Below, piece after piece: positions 9,376-18,821 of a stretch of DNA of 64,000 bases. The position numbers and the translations under genes were made by a program. Each line of letters opens with the position of its first letter. Position 1 is the first letter of the stretch. Source of the stretch: Marisediminitalea oceani. Its GTDB lineage: Bacteria; Pseudomonadota; Gammaproteobacteria; Enterobacterales; Alteromonadaceae. The notes under the pieces were generated by a model. It searched no databases. It worked only from the letters and a program-made list of their open reading frames with translations, and was not told the origin of the DNA. Where the stretch lies: the NCBI RefSeq assembly GCF_003731635.1, contig NZ_RCUA01000033.1:1-64000 (forward strand), in the 5' to 3' direction.

Positions 9376-9681
9376 CTAACACTTGGGGGACTGGCAATTC
9401 CAGCACAGATTAAATTCGGCGTCCTGAGGCTCGTGGCAGGTATTGCATACCCAGGCGTCGGCGCTGTTATCCTCCTTTAGAGAGGTTAATACCCGTTCAG
9501 CAAACACCAGGTCGTCGGCGTTAATTAACCACAGTTCCGGTTCCAGATCCTGTGCAGGCAGTTCACCCATGGCGCCACTGATAAACTGATTGCGCACCAC
9601 ACAAGGGATCCCTTGTGTGGTTAGTGCATCGTAGTATTGCTGAATGACAAACGGCGTCACTCCTGATTTAAATCGGATCAA
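9376..9681 (-). CDS. DUF2007-like protein with C-terminal zinc ribbon
   Basis: 101-residue protein. The N-terminal part (IRFKSGVTPFVIQQYYDALT, then LWLINADDLVFAERVL) resembles the DUF2007 'putative signal transducing protein' fold. The C-terminus is a zinc ribbon with two CxxC knuckles (CNTC and CWNC) and a final CQSPKC. The frame starts with TTG at 9681, three bases after the pilU stop, without a strong ribosome site, so translation is probably coupled to pilU. The start is uncertain. The function is unknown; position suggests a link to pilus retraction, but this is inference. Confidence 0.75.
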   Translation of the reverse strand: MIRFKSGVTPFVIQQYYDALTTQGIPCVVRNQFISGAMGELPAQDLEPELWLINADDLVFAERVLTSLKEDNSADAWVCNTCHEPQDAEFNLCWNCQSPKC

Positions 9682-9684
9682 GGC

Positions 9685-10800
9685 TTAATCCATATCAATA
9701 GACACGCCGGATAACGAACCCAGACCGTCACTCTGCGGATTATTCGAGTCCAGCTTAACCATCAGGCGCAAGTCATTCGGAGAGTCAGCATGATGTAAGG
9801 CCTGCTCAAGATTGATTCGGCCCGTTTTATACAAGTCAAACAGGGCCATATCGAAGGTTTGCATGCCCTGTTCCTTGCCTTTTTCCATGGCCTCTTTAAT
9901 GCTGCCAATTTCATTGCGCTGAATAAGATCCCGAATCAGAGGCGAATTAAGCAGGATTTCAATAGCGGCTACGCGCCCCTTGCCATCCACAGTGGGCACC
10001 AGTTGCTGGGCCACAATAGCGCGGATATTCAGGCTCAGATCAAAGCGCAGTTTGTCGTGCTGATCCTTGGGTGCTAAGTGCATGATCCGTTCAATGGCCT
10101 GGTTAGCGTTATTGGCGTGCAGTGTGGCCACACACAAGTGACCGGTGTCAGCAAACGACATGGCATATTCCATGGTTTCCATGGACCGGATCTCACCAAT
10201 CAGGATGACATCCGGCGCCTGACGCAGTGAGCTTTTCAGAGCATCATCGAAAGATTGTGTATCTATGCCTACTTCACGCTGGGTGACCACGCAATTTTTG
10301 TGTTCATGCACAAACTCAATAGGATCCTCAATGGTCAGAATATGGCCATGGGAATTAGTATTACGATGGCCTATTAACGCCGCCAGTGAGGTAGATTTAC
10401 CGGTACCGGTGCCCCCCACAAACAGCACCAGCCCCCGTTTAGACATAATAATGTCTTTCAGGACCGGCGGCAGTCCGAGATCCTCAGCATTGGGAATTTG
10501 TGTCACAATCCGCCGAATAACCATACCCGCCTGATCACGTTGCCAGAACGCGCTGCAACGAAAACGACCAATGCCCTCCCGCGCAATAGCGAAGTTACAT
10601 TCCTTGGTGGTATGAAACTCATCGCGCTGTTTATCACTCATGGCCTCATGGACTAAATCCAGCGCGGCCTGATCGGTCAGCGATGTTTCCATCAACGGCG
10701 TTAGCTTGCCGTTAATCTTGGCACTTACCGCAAAACCGGATGTCACGAATAAATCGGAGGCATCGCGGTCAACCATACTCTGCAATAGTTGATCAAGCAT
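9685..10800 (-). CDS. pilU: Type IV pilus retraction ATPase PilU
   Basis: Secretion-superfamily ATPase of 371 residues, an accessory motor for pilus retraction with PilT. Walker A is GGTGTGKST (129-137), followed by the Asp box ILTIEDPIEFVHEH, Walker B DVILIGEIRS and the His box HLCVATLHANN. The C-terminal motif reads SPLIRDLIQRNEIG rather than the AIRNLIRE of PilT, which assigns it as PilU. The extended C-terminal tail also fits PilU. It lies 11 bp downstream of pilT in the same operon. Confidence 0.95.
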   Translation of the reverse strand: MLDQLLQSMVDRDASDLFVTSGFAVSAKINGKLTPLMETSLTDQAALDLVHEAMSDKQRDEFHTTKECNFAIAREGIGRFRCSAFWQRDQAGMVIRRIVTQIPNAEDLGLPPVLKDIIMSKRGLVLFVGGTGTGKSTSLAALIGHRNTNSHGHILTIEDPIEFVHEHKNCVVTQREVGIDTQSFDDALKSSLRQAPDVILIGEIRSMETMEYAMSFADTGHLCVATLHANNANQAIERIMHLAPKDQHDKLRFDLSLNIRAIVAQQLVPTVDGKGRVAAIEILLNSPLIRDLIQRNEIGSIKEAMEKGKEQGMQTFDMALFDLYKTGRINLEQALHHADSPNDLRLMVKLDSNNPQSDGLGSLSGVSIDMD

Positions 10801-10811
10801 AGCCTAACTCC

Positions 10812-11852
10812 TTAAAAGCCCGGACGTTGTTTATCTACCATCTTGGCCATGGCATCCTGCTGGGTAATCACGCCGGTAGCCACCAGACGTTGTAAGCACT
10901 GATCCATGGTCTGCATGCCATGCGACTGGCCGGTTTGGATTACCGAGTACATTTGCGGCACTTTATCTTCACGGATCAGGTTTCGAATAGCCGGTATGCC
11001 TACCATGATTTCATGGGCTGCAACCCGGCCACCGCCAATTTTTTTGAGCAGGGTTTGCGAGATAACCGCTCGCAGTGATTCCGATAGCATGGAACGCACC
11101 ATGGCCTTTTCTTCAGCCGGGAATACATCGATGATACGGTCGATGGTTTTGGGGGCCGAGTTGGTGTGCAGGGTACCAAACACCAGGTGGCCTGTTTCCG
11201 CCGCCGAAATGGCCAGACGAATGGTTTCCAAATCCCGTAATTCACCCACCAGAATCACGTCAGGATCTTCACGCAGGGCAGAACGCAGGGCGTTTGAGAA
11301 GCTATGCGTATCGCGGTGCACTTCCCGCTGGTTAAGTACACTTAATTTGTTTTCATGCACAAATTCGATAGGGTCTTCAATGGTCAGGATGTGCTCGCGC
11401 TTATGCGAGTTAATGTGATCAATCATGGCAGCCAGGGTGGTACTCTTACCTGAGCCGGTGGCGCCGGTCACCAGTACAATTCCAGTGGGCTGGTTGATAA
11501 TTTCCTTAAAGATGGCGGGCGCGCCTAAATCGTCCAGTGTCAGTACCTTACTTGGGATAGTACGTAAAACGGCGGCTGCACCGCGGTTTTGTACAAAAGC
11601 ATTAACCCGGAAGCGAGAGAGATCTTTTACCTCAAAAGAAAAATCGGTTTCGAGATTTTCTTCGTATTCCTTACGTTGTTTGTCGTTCATTATTTCATAA
11701 ACCAGCGCATGTACCTGTTTATGATCGAGCGGGTCAACGTTTAACCGACGCATTTCGCCATCCACCCGGATAATCGGAGGAAGGCCTGCGGACAAGTGAA
11801 GGTCTGATGCGTTATTCTTAACACTAAATGCTAAAAGTTCGGTAATATCCAC
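10812..11852 (-). CDS. pilT: Type IV pilus retraction ATPase PilT
   Basis: Hexameric ATPase driving pilus depolymerisation (twitching, DNA uptake). A GTG start at 11852 gives MDITELLAFSVKNNASDLHL, the conserved PilT N-terminus, with GGAG 10 bases upstream; the longer frame to 11924 overlaps the divergent yggS. Walker A GATGSGKST (130-138), Asp box LTIEDPIEFVHEN, Walker B DVILVGELRD, His box HLVFGTLHTNSA and the diagnostic AIRNLIREDK are all present. At 346 residues it is full length. It is divergent from yggS with only 38 bp between starts. Confidence 0.97.
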   Translation of the reverse strand: MDITELLAFSVKNNASDLHLSAGLPPIIRVDGEMRRLNVDPLDHKQVHALVYEIMNDKQRKEYEENLETDFSFEVKDLSRFRVNAFVQNRGAAAVLRTIPSKVLTLDDLGAPAIFKEIINQPTGIVLVTGATGSGKSTTLAAMIDHINSHKREHILTIEDPIEFVHENKLSVLNQREVHRDTHSFSNALRSALREDPDVILVGELRDLETIRLAISAAETGHLVFGTLHTNSAPKTIDRIIDVFPAEEKAMVRSMLSESLRAVISQTLLKKIGGGRVAAHEIMVGIPAIRNLIREDKVPQMYSVIQTGQSHGMQTMDQCLQRLVATGVITQQDAMAKMVDKQRPGF

Positions 11853-11890
11853 AGCCTGACTTCTCCATAACCTGTAGGTGAGATGTATTA

Positions 11891-12586
11891 ATGCAAACAA
11901 TAGCAGATCGACTGATAAACGCACGTCAAGAAATCGATAACGCCATAGCGTCTGCTAACCGTAAACCTCATTCTGTCCGATTACTGGCGGTTAGCAAGAC
12001 CAAACCCGTATCAGATATCGAGCTAGCGTATGAAGCGGGACAACGATTGTTTGGTGAGAACTACATTCAGGAAGGGGTCGATAAAATTCAGACCCTTAAG
12101 CACCTGACAGACATTGAATGGCACATGATTGGCCCCATACAATCAAATAAGACTAAAATTGTAGCTGAACATTTTGACTGGGTGCAGAGTATCGATCGTC
12201 TGAAAATTGCCAGACGTCTTAACGACCAACGCCCCGAGGATATGCCACCATTAAACGTGTGTATTCAGCTCAATATAGAGCAGGAAACCACCAAGTCCGG
12301 CATTATTCCGGATGAGTTACCGGCACTGGTGCAGGAAATACTTAACCTGCCTCGCTTATCTTTACGGGGATTAATGGCAATTCCGGCAGCCGATGTAACA
12401 CCACAAGCGCAGCATCAGACGCTCGCGGCCTTACAATCGTTGTATAATGATTTGGCAGCGCAGATCGACGCCGTGGACACCCTTTCAGTAGGGATGAGCG
12501 GTGATATGTGCGAAGCTATCGCCCATGGTTCAACCATGGTACGAATTGGCACCGCTATATTTGGTGCCCGACAACAGCAAAATTAA
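11891..12586 (+). CDS. yggS: YggS family pyridoxal phosphate homeostasis protein
   Basis: PLP-binding protein of 231 residues that controls free PLP levels and amino/keto acid balance. The PLP lysine sits in LLAVSKTKP (Lys36), as in E. coli YggS. GENYIQEGVDKI, EWHMIGPIQSNK and the phosphate-binding C-terminal block LSVGMSGDMCEAI...GSTMVRIGTAIFG are present. It leads the yggS-proC-yggT-DUF4426 cluster with a 9-bp gap to proC. Confidence 0.97.
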   Translation: MQTIADRLINARQEIDNAIASANRKPHSVRLLAVSKTKPVSDIELAYEAGQRLFGENYIQEGVDKIQTLKHLTDIEWHMIGPIQSNKTKIVAEHFDWVQSIDRLKIARRLNDQRPEDMPPLNVCIQLNIEQETTKSGIIPDELPALVQEILNLPRLSLRGLMAIPAADVTPQAQHQTLAALQSLYNDLAAQIDAVDTLSVGMSGDMCEAIAHGSTMVRIGTAIFGARQQQN

Positions 12587-12595
12587 AGGAGACTC

Positions 12596-13417
12596 ATGCA
12601 ACATCGTAAACTTGCATTTATTGGCGCGGGCAACATGACCCGCAGTATCGTTGCCGGACTGGTCGCGTCTGGTTATCCCAAAGAGGCTATAATTGCCAGT
12701 AACCGCTCGCGGCCAAAGCTTGATGCCCTGGAGGAAGAACTGGGCATTAAAGTTACCCAGTCCAACGACGAAGCCTGCCAGTTTGCTGATGCCATTGTGT
12801 TATCCGTAAAACCGCAAATGATGGCGGATGTGTGCGCAGCGATGCAGCAAAATACCGACTTTGCCGGCAAGCTCTTTGTTTCCATCGCGGCGGGTCTGCC
12901 GGTCGCCCGGTTACAGGAAATGCTCGGTGGTGATTATCCGGTAGTACGGGTTATGCCCAACACGCCAAGCTTACTGGGCAAAGGGATGTCGGGCCTGTAT
13001 GCCGACGAAACAGTAGAACAATCAGACCGCGATTATGTTGCCGATGTCATGGGCGCGGTAGGCAAAACCCTGTGGGTAGAAAAAGAAGACGATATTAATG
13101 GCGTTATTGCGGCTGCCGGCAGCAGCCCGGCCTATTTCTTCCTATTTTTACAGGCTATGCAGGAAGAGTGTATGGCGCAGGGATTTTCTCAGGCCGACGC
13201 TCGCGTATTAGTGCAACAGGCAATGCTGGGCGCAGCCGAAATGGTCTGCGAAAACCCACAACTGGAGCTCAGCGAGCTGCGTGCCCAGGTTACATCGAAA
13301 GGAGGCACTACTGCTGCTGCATGTAATTCGTTAATCGACAGCGATTTGCAGGGCATTGTTGCCAAGGCAATGCAGGCCGCCGTAGCGCGAGCTGAAGAAA
13401 TGGCTACTTTATTTTAG
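12596..13417 (+). CDS. proC: Pyrroline-5-carboxylate reductase
   Basis: NAD(P)H-dependent reductase making L-proline from 1-pyrroline-5-carboxylate. At 273 residues it matches the family. The Rossmann motif is FIGAGNMTRSIVAGL (9-23); VLSVKPQMM, VRVMPNTPSLLGKGM, AAGSSPAYFFLFLQAM and the signature VTSKGGTTAAACN follow. A strong AAAGGAG ribosome site precedes the ATG. The association with yggS and yggT is widespread. Confidence 0.98.
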   Translation: MQHRKLAFIGAGNMTRSIVAGLVASGYPKEAIIASNRSRPKLDALEEELGIKVTQSNDEACQFADAIVLSVKPQMMADVCAAMQQNTDFAGKLFVSIAAGLPVARLQEMLGGDYPVVRVMPNTPSLLGKGMSGLYADETVEQSDRDYVADVMGAVGKTLWVEKEDDINGVIAAAGSSPAYFFLFLQAMQEECMAQGFSQADARVLVQQAMLGAAEMVCENPQLELSELRAQVTSKGGTTAAACNSLIDSDLQGIVAKAMQAAVARAEEMATLF

Positions 13418-13430
13418 ATAGGAACAGGCA

Positions 13431-13970
13431 ATGAGCGCTTCGGTTTTTCTAATTACCACTATATTCAACCTTTATTTAATGGTGGTGTTATTGCGGCTTT
13501 GGTTACAGATGGCCAGGGCTGATTTTTACAATCCGTTTAGTCAGTTTGTGGTAAAAGCTACTCACCCCATCGTCGGGCCGATGCGACGGATTATTCCGTC
13601 TATCGGCACCTTTGATGTCGCCACCCTGGTACTGGCGATTCTGGTCGCGATGGCGAAGTACCTGGTGCTCAACCTGCTGTTTGGTGGCAATATTAATCCC
13701 GTGGGTCTGGTGATCATTTCATTACTGGATGTGGTCAAAGAGTTTCTTACCCTGGTGTTCTGGGTGCTTATCTTACGTGCCATACTGAGCTGGGTTTCTC
13801 AGGGACGTAATCCCATCGAATACGTCATGCAACAACTCACCGAGCCATTTCTGGCCCCTATCCGGCGCATTATTCCGCCGATTGGCGGGCTCGACTTATC
13901 GGTACTGATTGCCATTATTGCCCTGCAGGCGTTACAGCTGGTACTGCGCGATTACTTACCTTATTACTAA
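13431..13970 (+). CDS. yggT: YggT family integral membrane protein
   Basis: 179-residue membrane protein with two tandem YggT repeats. Each repeat has hydrophobic segments followed by the conserved motif NPxxxxV...T.P...P.RRIIP: FYNPFSQFVVKATHPIVGPM with RRIIPSIG, then RNPIEYVMQQLTEPFLAPIR with RIIPPIGG. Yeast/plastid and bacterial homologues are implicated in membrane organisation or osmotic and cell-division functions; the mechanism is unknown. It sits 13 bp after proC. Confidence 0.95.
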   Translation: MSASVFLITTIFNLYLMVVLLRLWLQMARADFYNPFSQFVVKATHPIVGPMRRIIPSIGTFDVATLVLAILVAMAKYLVLNLLFGGNINPVGLVIISLLDVVKEFLTLVFWVLILRAILSWVSQGRNPIEYVMQQLTEPFLAPIRRIIPPIGGLDLSVLIAIIALQALQLVLRDYLPYY

Positions 13971-13983
13971 GCAGAGGTGAACT

Positions 13984-14421
13984 ATGGGTCGACTCCGCGT
14001 TTTTTATAAACTGTTACTTGCGCTCCTGTTACTGCCGTTGGCATTTACCGCCAGCGCCGAACAAAAAGAGCAGCTGGGTGACTGGGATGTGCATTACATT
14101 GTAGTCAACTCGACGTTTTTTAGTCCTGAAATCGCCCGTCAGTACGGCGTAGTCCGCAGTAAGTACAACGCGCTGGTAAATATATCTGTGCTTAACAGCG
14201 ACACTCAGCAAGCACAAACAGTGAGTATGCAGGGCACGGCAACCAACCTGCTTGGCACCGAAAAAAAACTTAACTTTAAAAAAGTTCAGGAAGGTGAAGC
14301 GATTTACTACCTGGCCGTGTTTAGTTTTCGCCATGAAGAAACGTACCGCTTTAATATCGAGATCCGCCGGGGTAACACGGTAGAAAAACTTAAATTTCAG
14401 CAGAAGATGTACGTGGACTAA
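13984..14421 (+). CDS. DUF4426 domain secreted protein
   Basis: 145 residues. A signal peptide (LLLALLLLPLAFTASA, cleavage likely before EQKEQ near residue 26) precedes a small beta-rich domain with GDWDVHYIVVNSTFF, which is the DUF4426 hallmark. Probably periplasmic. Its position directly after yggT is typical of this family in gammaproteobacteria. Function unknown. Confidence 0.88.
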   Translation: MGRLRVFYKLLLALLLLPLAFTASAEQKEQLGDWDVHYIVVNSTFFSPEIARQYGVVRSKYNALVNISVLNSDTQQAQTVSMQGTATNLLGTEKKLNFKKVQEGEAIYYLAVFSFRHEETYRFNIEIRRGNTVEKLKFQQKMYVD

Positions 14422-14432
14422 TCCTTAGCATG

Positions 14433-14464
14433 TACCCCGGCGCGGTAATTCCGTTGCCGGGGTA
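14433..14464. terminator. Hairpin after DUF4426 gene, no U-tract
   Basis: Perfect 9-bp inverted repeat (TACCCCGGC/GCCGGGGTA, 14-base loop) between the DUF4426 gene and the FUSC gene. There is no T-run after it, so it may be a weak terminator or an mRNA-stabilising hairpin separating the two units. Confidence 0.4.
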
Positions 14465-14510
14465 GCGAAATGCAGACTCAATGTCATCAACCCGTAACGG
14501 AGAAACGAGG

Positions 14511-15575
14511 GTGACACGCCCAATACGGCATAAACTATCAGCCACAGCAAAACAGGCACAAAGCGGTTTCTTATATAGCCTGAAATCACTTTTTACCATT
14601 AATCCCATTCCCCGCCCGTTATCGCTAATCGCCCTCTGCTCTTTTTGCATAGCCTTGCCACTGTTACTTGGCGTGCTCAGTGGCAACCTGGAAGCCGGCC
14701 TTACAGCTTGTATTGGTGCGCTACTGGGATTGTACAGTCCTTCTTTTACCCCCGGCTATCGGGCCCGTGCGCTACTGAAAATGATAATCCCATTTAGCGC
14801 TTCGTTTACCCTCGGGCTTATAACTGCTCGCTATCTACCCGCCTCCGCTTTTTTCCTTGGGCTGGTTGCGCTGATAGCGATCTACTTTGCCTTGTATAAA
14901 AAGATGCGCCCGCCGGCCGGGTTCTTTTTTATTATGGTGTGCTGTCTGAGCAAAACCCATCATGTACCAACAGACCATATTCCTGCCATTGCCAGCGCTT
15001 TTTTTGCCGGTAGCCTGATGGTAACGATTGCCGTTTGGCTTCACGACCGCATAATGGTGAAAGACAAACCGAAACAAGTCACCGGCCCGGCACAACCACT
15101 CTGGCAACCTGCCGCCTTCGTAAAAGCGCTGGTCGCCGGAATAACCGTCGGCGGCAGTTATTATCTGGCCAGCCTGGGTGGTATTGATAATCCGTACTGG
15201 GTGCCCATTACAGTGGCAGCAATCTTGCAGGGCCAGCGCATGACCGAGTTCTGGCAACGCTCTTTGCACCGGGCCACGGGCACGGCGCTGGGCATGTTAA
15301 TTGCTGCTGGTATTTTTGCCCTGTCTCCTTCGCCACTGGTACTGATCCTGCTGTTGTTTGTGCTGGCGTTTACTATCGAAATGCTGATCACCAAAAATTA
15401 TGCACTGGCGTGTATTTTCATTACGCCGTTAACCGTTATCCTTGCCCACACCGCGCCGATTGGTTACAGCGCTCAAACGCTTATCATTGCCCGTATGATG
15501 GATGTATTAATTGGCGTTTCTTTTGCCCTGCTGGCCGGGGTAATACTCAAACTTCTGCCGGTAGAAAACCGTTGA
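14511..15575 (+). CDS. FUSC family (aromatic acid exporter-like) membrane protein
   Basis: Inner-membrane protein of 354 residues with two clusters of hydrophobic helices: one from LSLIALCSFCIALPLLLG to SASFTLGLITARYL, and another from AALVAGITV-like helices (FVKALVAGITVGGSYYLA) to VLIGVSFALLAGVILKLL. The second half contains the FUSC signature NPYWVPITVAAILQG...HRATGTALG. Relatives such as YccS and AaeB are proposed exporters. GTG at 14511 is chosen because GGAG stands 8 bases upstream; an ATG at 14481 lacks one. No partner membrane-fusion gene is adjacent, so the substrate is unknown. Confidence 0.82.
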   Translation: MTRPIRHKLSATAKQAQSGFLYSLKSLFTINPIPRPLSLIALCSFCIALPLLLGVLSGNLEAGLTACIGALLGLYSPSFTPGYRARALLKMIIPFSASFTLGLITARYLPASAFFLGLVALIAIYFALYKKMRPPAGFFFIMVCCLSKTHHVPTDHIPAIASAFFAGSLMVTIAVWLHDRIMVKDKPKQVTGPAQPLWQPAAFVKALVAGITVGGSYYLASLGGIDNPYWVPITVAAILQGQRMTEFWQRSLHRATGTALGMLIAAGIFALSPSPLVLILLLFVLAFTIEMLITKNYALACIFITPLTVILAHTAPIGYSAQTLIIARMMDVLIGVSFALLAGVILKLLPVENR

Positions 15576-15664
15576 GCGGTAGCTTTCAGACTACCAAACT
15601 GCTTGTTTTAAGTACCCTATCCATTACACTTTTGCTGGAAGAATAATCCTCTACATCAATAATA

Positions 15665-17971
15665 ATGACGGAACTCACATTGAAAAAGTTAACGCAATCC
15701 CTGATCACAGGCGTTGGTTTGCTTGCTCTGTTTGGCTGTGCCCCGAGTGGGCAACAAAGCGCTGAGCCGGCTCCGACCTTATCTCTCGAACGCATTTATA
15801 CTGATAAAGAATTTAACAGTGAACGTGCGCCCTATTTTCGCTGGCTGGATGATGGCAGCGGCTATACAGTGCTCGAAGCGCGCAGTAAAGATACTCAGCA
15901 AACTGATGATGACAGCCACGGCGTAACCGGCAATGACATCGTTTTTTATCAGCCTGATGGCAGCGGCCGCAAGGTGCTGATAACAGTAGAACAGCTCACG
16001 CCTGAAGGCGCAGATGACGCCCTGAGTATTGAAAACTACCAATGGTCCGAAGACGGCAAATGGGCTCTGATTTTTACTAACGGGCAAAAGGTCTGGCGGC
16101 ACCGCACACGAGGTGACTACTGGGTGTTGAACCTGGAATCTGACTCACTCTACCAACTCGGTGGCGAGACACCCAAAGAAACGAGCCTGATGTTCGCCAA
16201 GTTCAGCCCTGACAGCCAGAAAGTGGCCTATGTACAGGACAACAATATCTATGTGGAAACCCTGGGTAGCAAAAACGTCACCGCGCTTACTACCGATGGC
16301 AGCGATACCATTATCAATGGTAATTTCGACTGGGTATATGAAGAAGAGTTTTCGATTACCGATGGTTTTCGCTGGAGTCCGAACAGTAAAGCAATCGCTT
16401 ACTGGCAGCTCGATCAATCCGGTGTTGAATACTTCACCATGATCAACAATACCGACTCGCTTTACCCCGCCCTCACGCGTTTTCCTTACCCCAAGGCTGG
16501 AGAGCAAAATTCTGCAGTGAAGGTTGGTGTGGTATCACTTGCCGACCAACAAACTCACTGGGCACCGCTCACCGGCGATAATCGCGACCGCTATGTGCCG
16601 CGCATTAGTTGGGCAGGCACCAGCGAGGAAGTGCTTATTCAAGATGTCAACCGACCGCAAAATACCAATGTGCTGCGGTTATTTAACTGGCAGGATAATA
16701 CCCTGGAAACCATTTATACCGATAAGGACGATGCGTTTCTGGAATGGTATTACGCGGCCGAGTGGCAGGAAGATGGCAGCCATTTCGTCTTTCACAGTGA
16801 GCGCGACGGCTGGCGCCACCTGTACCGAATTTCCCGGGATGGTAAATCAATAATCGATTTAACGCCGGGTGAGTACGATATTGTGGACTTAATTACCATT
16901 AACGAAGCCACTAACAGTATTTACTTTACCGCTTCGCCGGATGCGCCTGAACAGCGCTTCCTGTTTAAGGGCTCACTGGACGGAAGCACCCCGGTACAGC
17001 AGGTTACCCCCATGACATTTACCGGAAATAACCGTTACTACATGTCGAAGGATGCCAGCTATGCCATGCACACGCATAGCCGGTTTAATCAACCGGCCAG
17101 TAGCCAGATCATCAAAACAACAGGCCATGAACCTGTTACCCAGCTTACCACCAACGATGAGTTGAAAGCTCAGCTGGCCAAAGAGTCGCTGCCGCAACAC
17201 GAGTTTTTCCGGGTTGAAGCCAGAGACGGTGTTGTGCTTGATGGCTGGATCATGTTCCCGCCTAATATGGACCCAACTAAACAATACCCCATCATATTTT
17301 ATGTTTACGGTGAACCCTGGGGCTCTACCGTTCAGGACAGCTGGGGTGGCAGCAGCTATCTGTGGAACAGCATGATGACACAGAAAGGCTTTATTATGGT
17401 GTCGGTGGATAACCGCGGTACCCGCGCACCAAAGGGCCGGGACTGGCGTAAATCGATTTACAAGAAGATTGGCAGTCTTACCGTACGCGATCAGGCCGAT
17501 GCCCTTGATGCCATGGCAGAGCGCTGGCCGCAAATTGATACCAGCCGGGTGGGTGTATGGGGTCACTCGGGTGGCGGCAGTTCAACACTTAACCTGCTGT
17601 TCAGACACGGCGATAAATTTCACGTAGGGGTAGCTCAGGCACCGGTGGCTGATATTCGTTATTACGATACCATCTATCAGGAACGCTACGCCGGCAACCC
17701 TAACACCGATCCGGACAGCTACACGCAGACATCGCCCATCACCTTTGCCAAAGACTTACAGGGCGAACTGTTACTGGTGCATGGTACCGGCGATGATAAC
17801 GTTCATTATCAGGGCACAGAGGCATTAATAAATGAGCTGGTGAAACACAATAAGCAGTTTGAGTTTATGTCCTACCCTAATCGCAGTCATCGCATCAGTG
17901 AGGGTGAAGGCACAACACTGCACCTGCAGACCATGAAAACCAATTTCTTCCTTGAGCACCTTAAGCCTTAA
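15665..17971 (+). CDS. S9 family peptidase, DPP IV-type, lipoprotein
   Basis: Prolyl-type serine peptidase of 768 residues. The signal peptide ends LLALFGC (Cys25), suggesting a lipid anchor. A beta-propeller domain (about 40-490; blocks such as FAKFSPDSQKVAYV and ITDGFRWSPNSKAIAYWQ) precedes the alpha/beta hydrolase domain. The catalytic triad is visible: Ser635 in WGHSGGG, Asp710 in HGTGDDNVHYQ and His742 in NRSHRI. DWVYEEEF is the Glu-Glu motif of DPP IV, indicating release of N-terminal X-Pro dipeptides. A TTG at 15680 is an alternative start with a better ribosome site. It ends at a strong terminator. Confidence 0.93.
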   Translation: MTELTLKKLTQSLITGVGLLALFGCAPSGQQSAEPAPTLSLERIYTDKEFNSERAPYFRWLDDGSGYTVLEARSKDTQQTDDDSHGVTGNDIVFYQPDGSGRKVLITVEQLTPEGADDALSIENYQWSEDGKWALIFTNGQKVWRHRTRGDYWVLNLESDSLYQLGGETPKETSLMFAKFSPDSQKVAYVQDNNIYVETLGSKNVTALTTDGSDTIINGNFDWVYEEEFSITDGFRWSPNSKAIAYWQLDQSGVEYFTMINNTDSLYPALTRFPYPKAGEQNSAVKVGVVSLADQQTHWAPLTGDNRDRYVPRISWAGTSEEVLIQDVNRPQNTNVLRLFNWQDNTLETIYTDKDDAFLEWYYAAEWQEDGSHFVFHSERDGWRHLYRISRDGKSIIDLTPGEYDIVDLITINEATNSIYFTASPDAPEQRFLFKGSLDGSTPVQQVTPMTFTGNNRYYMSKDASYAMHTHSRFNQPASSQIIKTTGHEPVTQLTTNDELKAQLAKESLPQHEFFRVEARDGVVLDGWIMFPPNMDPTKQYPIIFYVYGEPWGSTVQDSWGGSSYLWNSMMTQKGFIMVSVDNRGTRAPKGRDWRKSIYKKIGSLTVRDQADALDAMAERWPQIDTSRVGVWGHSGGGSSTLNLLFRHGDKFHVGVAQAPVADIRYYDTIYQERYAGNPNTDPDSYTQTSPITFAKDLQGELLLVHGTGDDNVHYQGTEALINELVKHNKQFEFMSYPNRSHRISEGEGTTLHLQTMKTNFFLEHLKP

Positions 17972-17993
17972 GCGGTGCCCATGAAGTAAATAT

Positions 17994-18034
17994 AAAAAAA
18001 CGCAGCAAGGCATCACGCCTGCTGCGTTTTTTAG
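17994..18034. terminator. Bidirectional intrinsic terminator
   Basis: CGCAGC(A)AGGC...GCCTGCTGCG, an imperfect 10-bp stem with one bulged A, with seven A residues before and six T residues after. It separates the convergent DPP IV-type gene and yaaA and can serve both strands. Confidence 0.88.
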
Positions 18035-18047
18035 TTTAGCAATTGGA

Positions 18048-18821
18048 CTATTGCTCTTCGCGTAAAAATACCAGTTCTGACGCTGAGCTTTGCTCTTCAC
18101 TGAAATAATACCCGGCCGTGTCAAAGGCTTTCAGTCCGTCCACGTCCTTAACCTGATTTTGAATAATGTAGCGGGCCATCAGTCCACGGGCCTTTTTGGC
18201 GAAGAAACTGATAATCTTGTACTGACCATTTTTCTTGTCTTTAAACACGGGCGTGATGATCATGCCATCAAGCGCTGCTTTCTTAACTGACTTGAAGTAT
18301 TCGTTCGACGCCAGGTTAATCAGCACATTATCACCCTGAGCTTCGAGCGCCTCATTAAGCACTTTGGTAATTCTGTTGTCCCAGTATTCATACAGGTTTT
18401 TACCGCGGGAGTTCTCCAGCTTAGTGCCCATTTCCAACCGATAGGCCTGCATCAGGTCCAACGGTCGCAGAACACCATAGAGGCCCGAGAGGATCCGCAA
18501 ATGCTGCTGGGCGTAAGCGATATCTTCATCACCTAAACTCTGGGCATCAAGGCCAGTGTACACATCACCGTTAAATGCAAACAGTGCCTGACGCGCGTTG
18601 TCGTCGGTAAACGGCACGCTGAACTCAGCAAAACGGTTAGCATTCAGGGTCGCCAGTTTGTCACTGATCTTCATCAGTGAACCAAGTTGAGCAGGGCTTA
18701 ATTCCTTACACTCTTCGGCGAGCGTCGAGGCATCATCCAACAGCTCAGGCTGGGTATAATCGCTAACCGGAACAGAGGACTCGTAATCTAAATTTTTGGC
18801 TGGGGATACAACAACTAACAT
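18048..18821 (-). CDS. yaaA: Peroxide stress protein YaaA
   Basis: 257-residue member of the YaaA (DUF328) family. In E. coli, YaaA limits free iron and DNA damage during peroxide stress and is under OxyR. The N-terminal signature [44 protein letters not shown] and the [11 protein letters not shown] block near the C-terminus are present. A strong AGGAG ribosome site precedes the ATG. No OxyR site was identified. Confidence 0.97.
   Translation of the reverse strand: MLVVVSPAKNLDYESSVPVSDYTQPELLDDASTLAEECKELSPAQLGSLMKISDKLATLNANRFAEFSVPFTDDNARQALFAFNGDVYTGLDAQSLGDEDIAYAQQHLRILSGLYGVLRPLDLMQAYRLEMGTKLENSRGKNLYEYWDNRITKVLNEALEAQGDNVLINLASNEYFKSVKKAALDGMIITPVFKDKKNGQYKIISFFAKKARGLMARYIIQNQVKDVDGLKAFDTAGYYFSEEQSSASELVFLREEQ

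Noticed and set aside
16973-17566. 197-codon antisense frame in the DPP IV-type gene
   Set aside because: Shadow of the peptidase coding strand, which carries the catalytic Ser.
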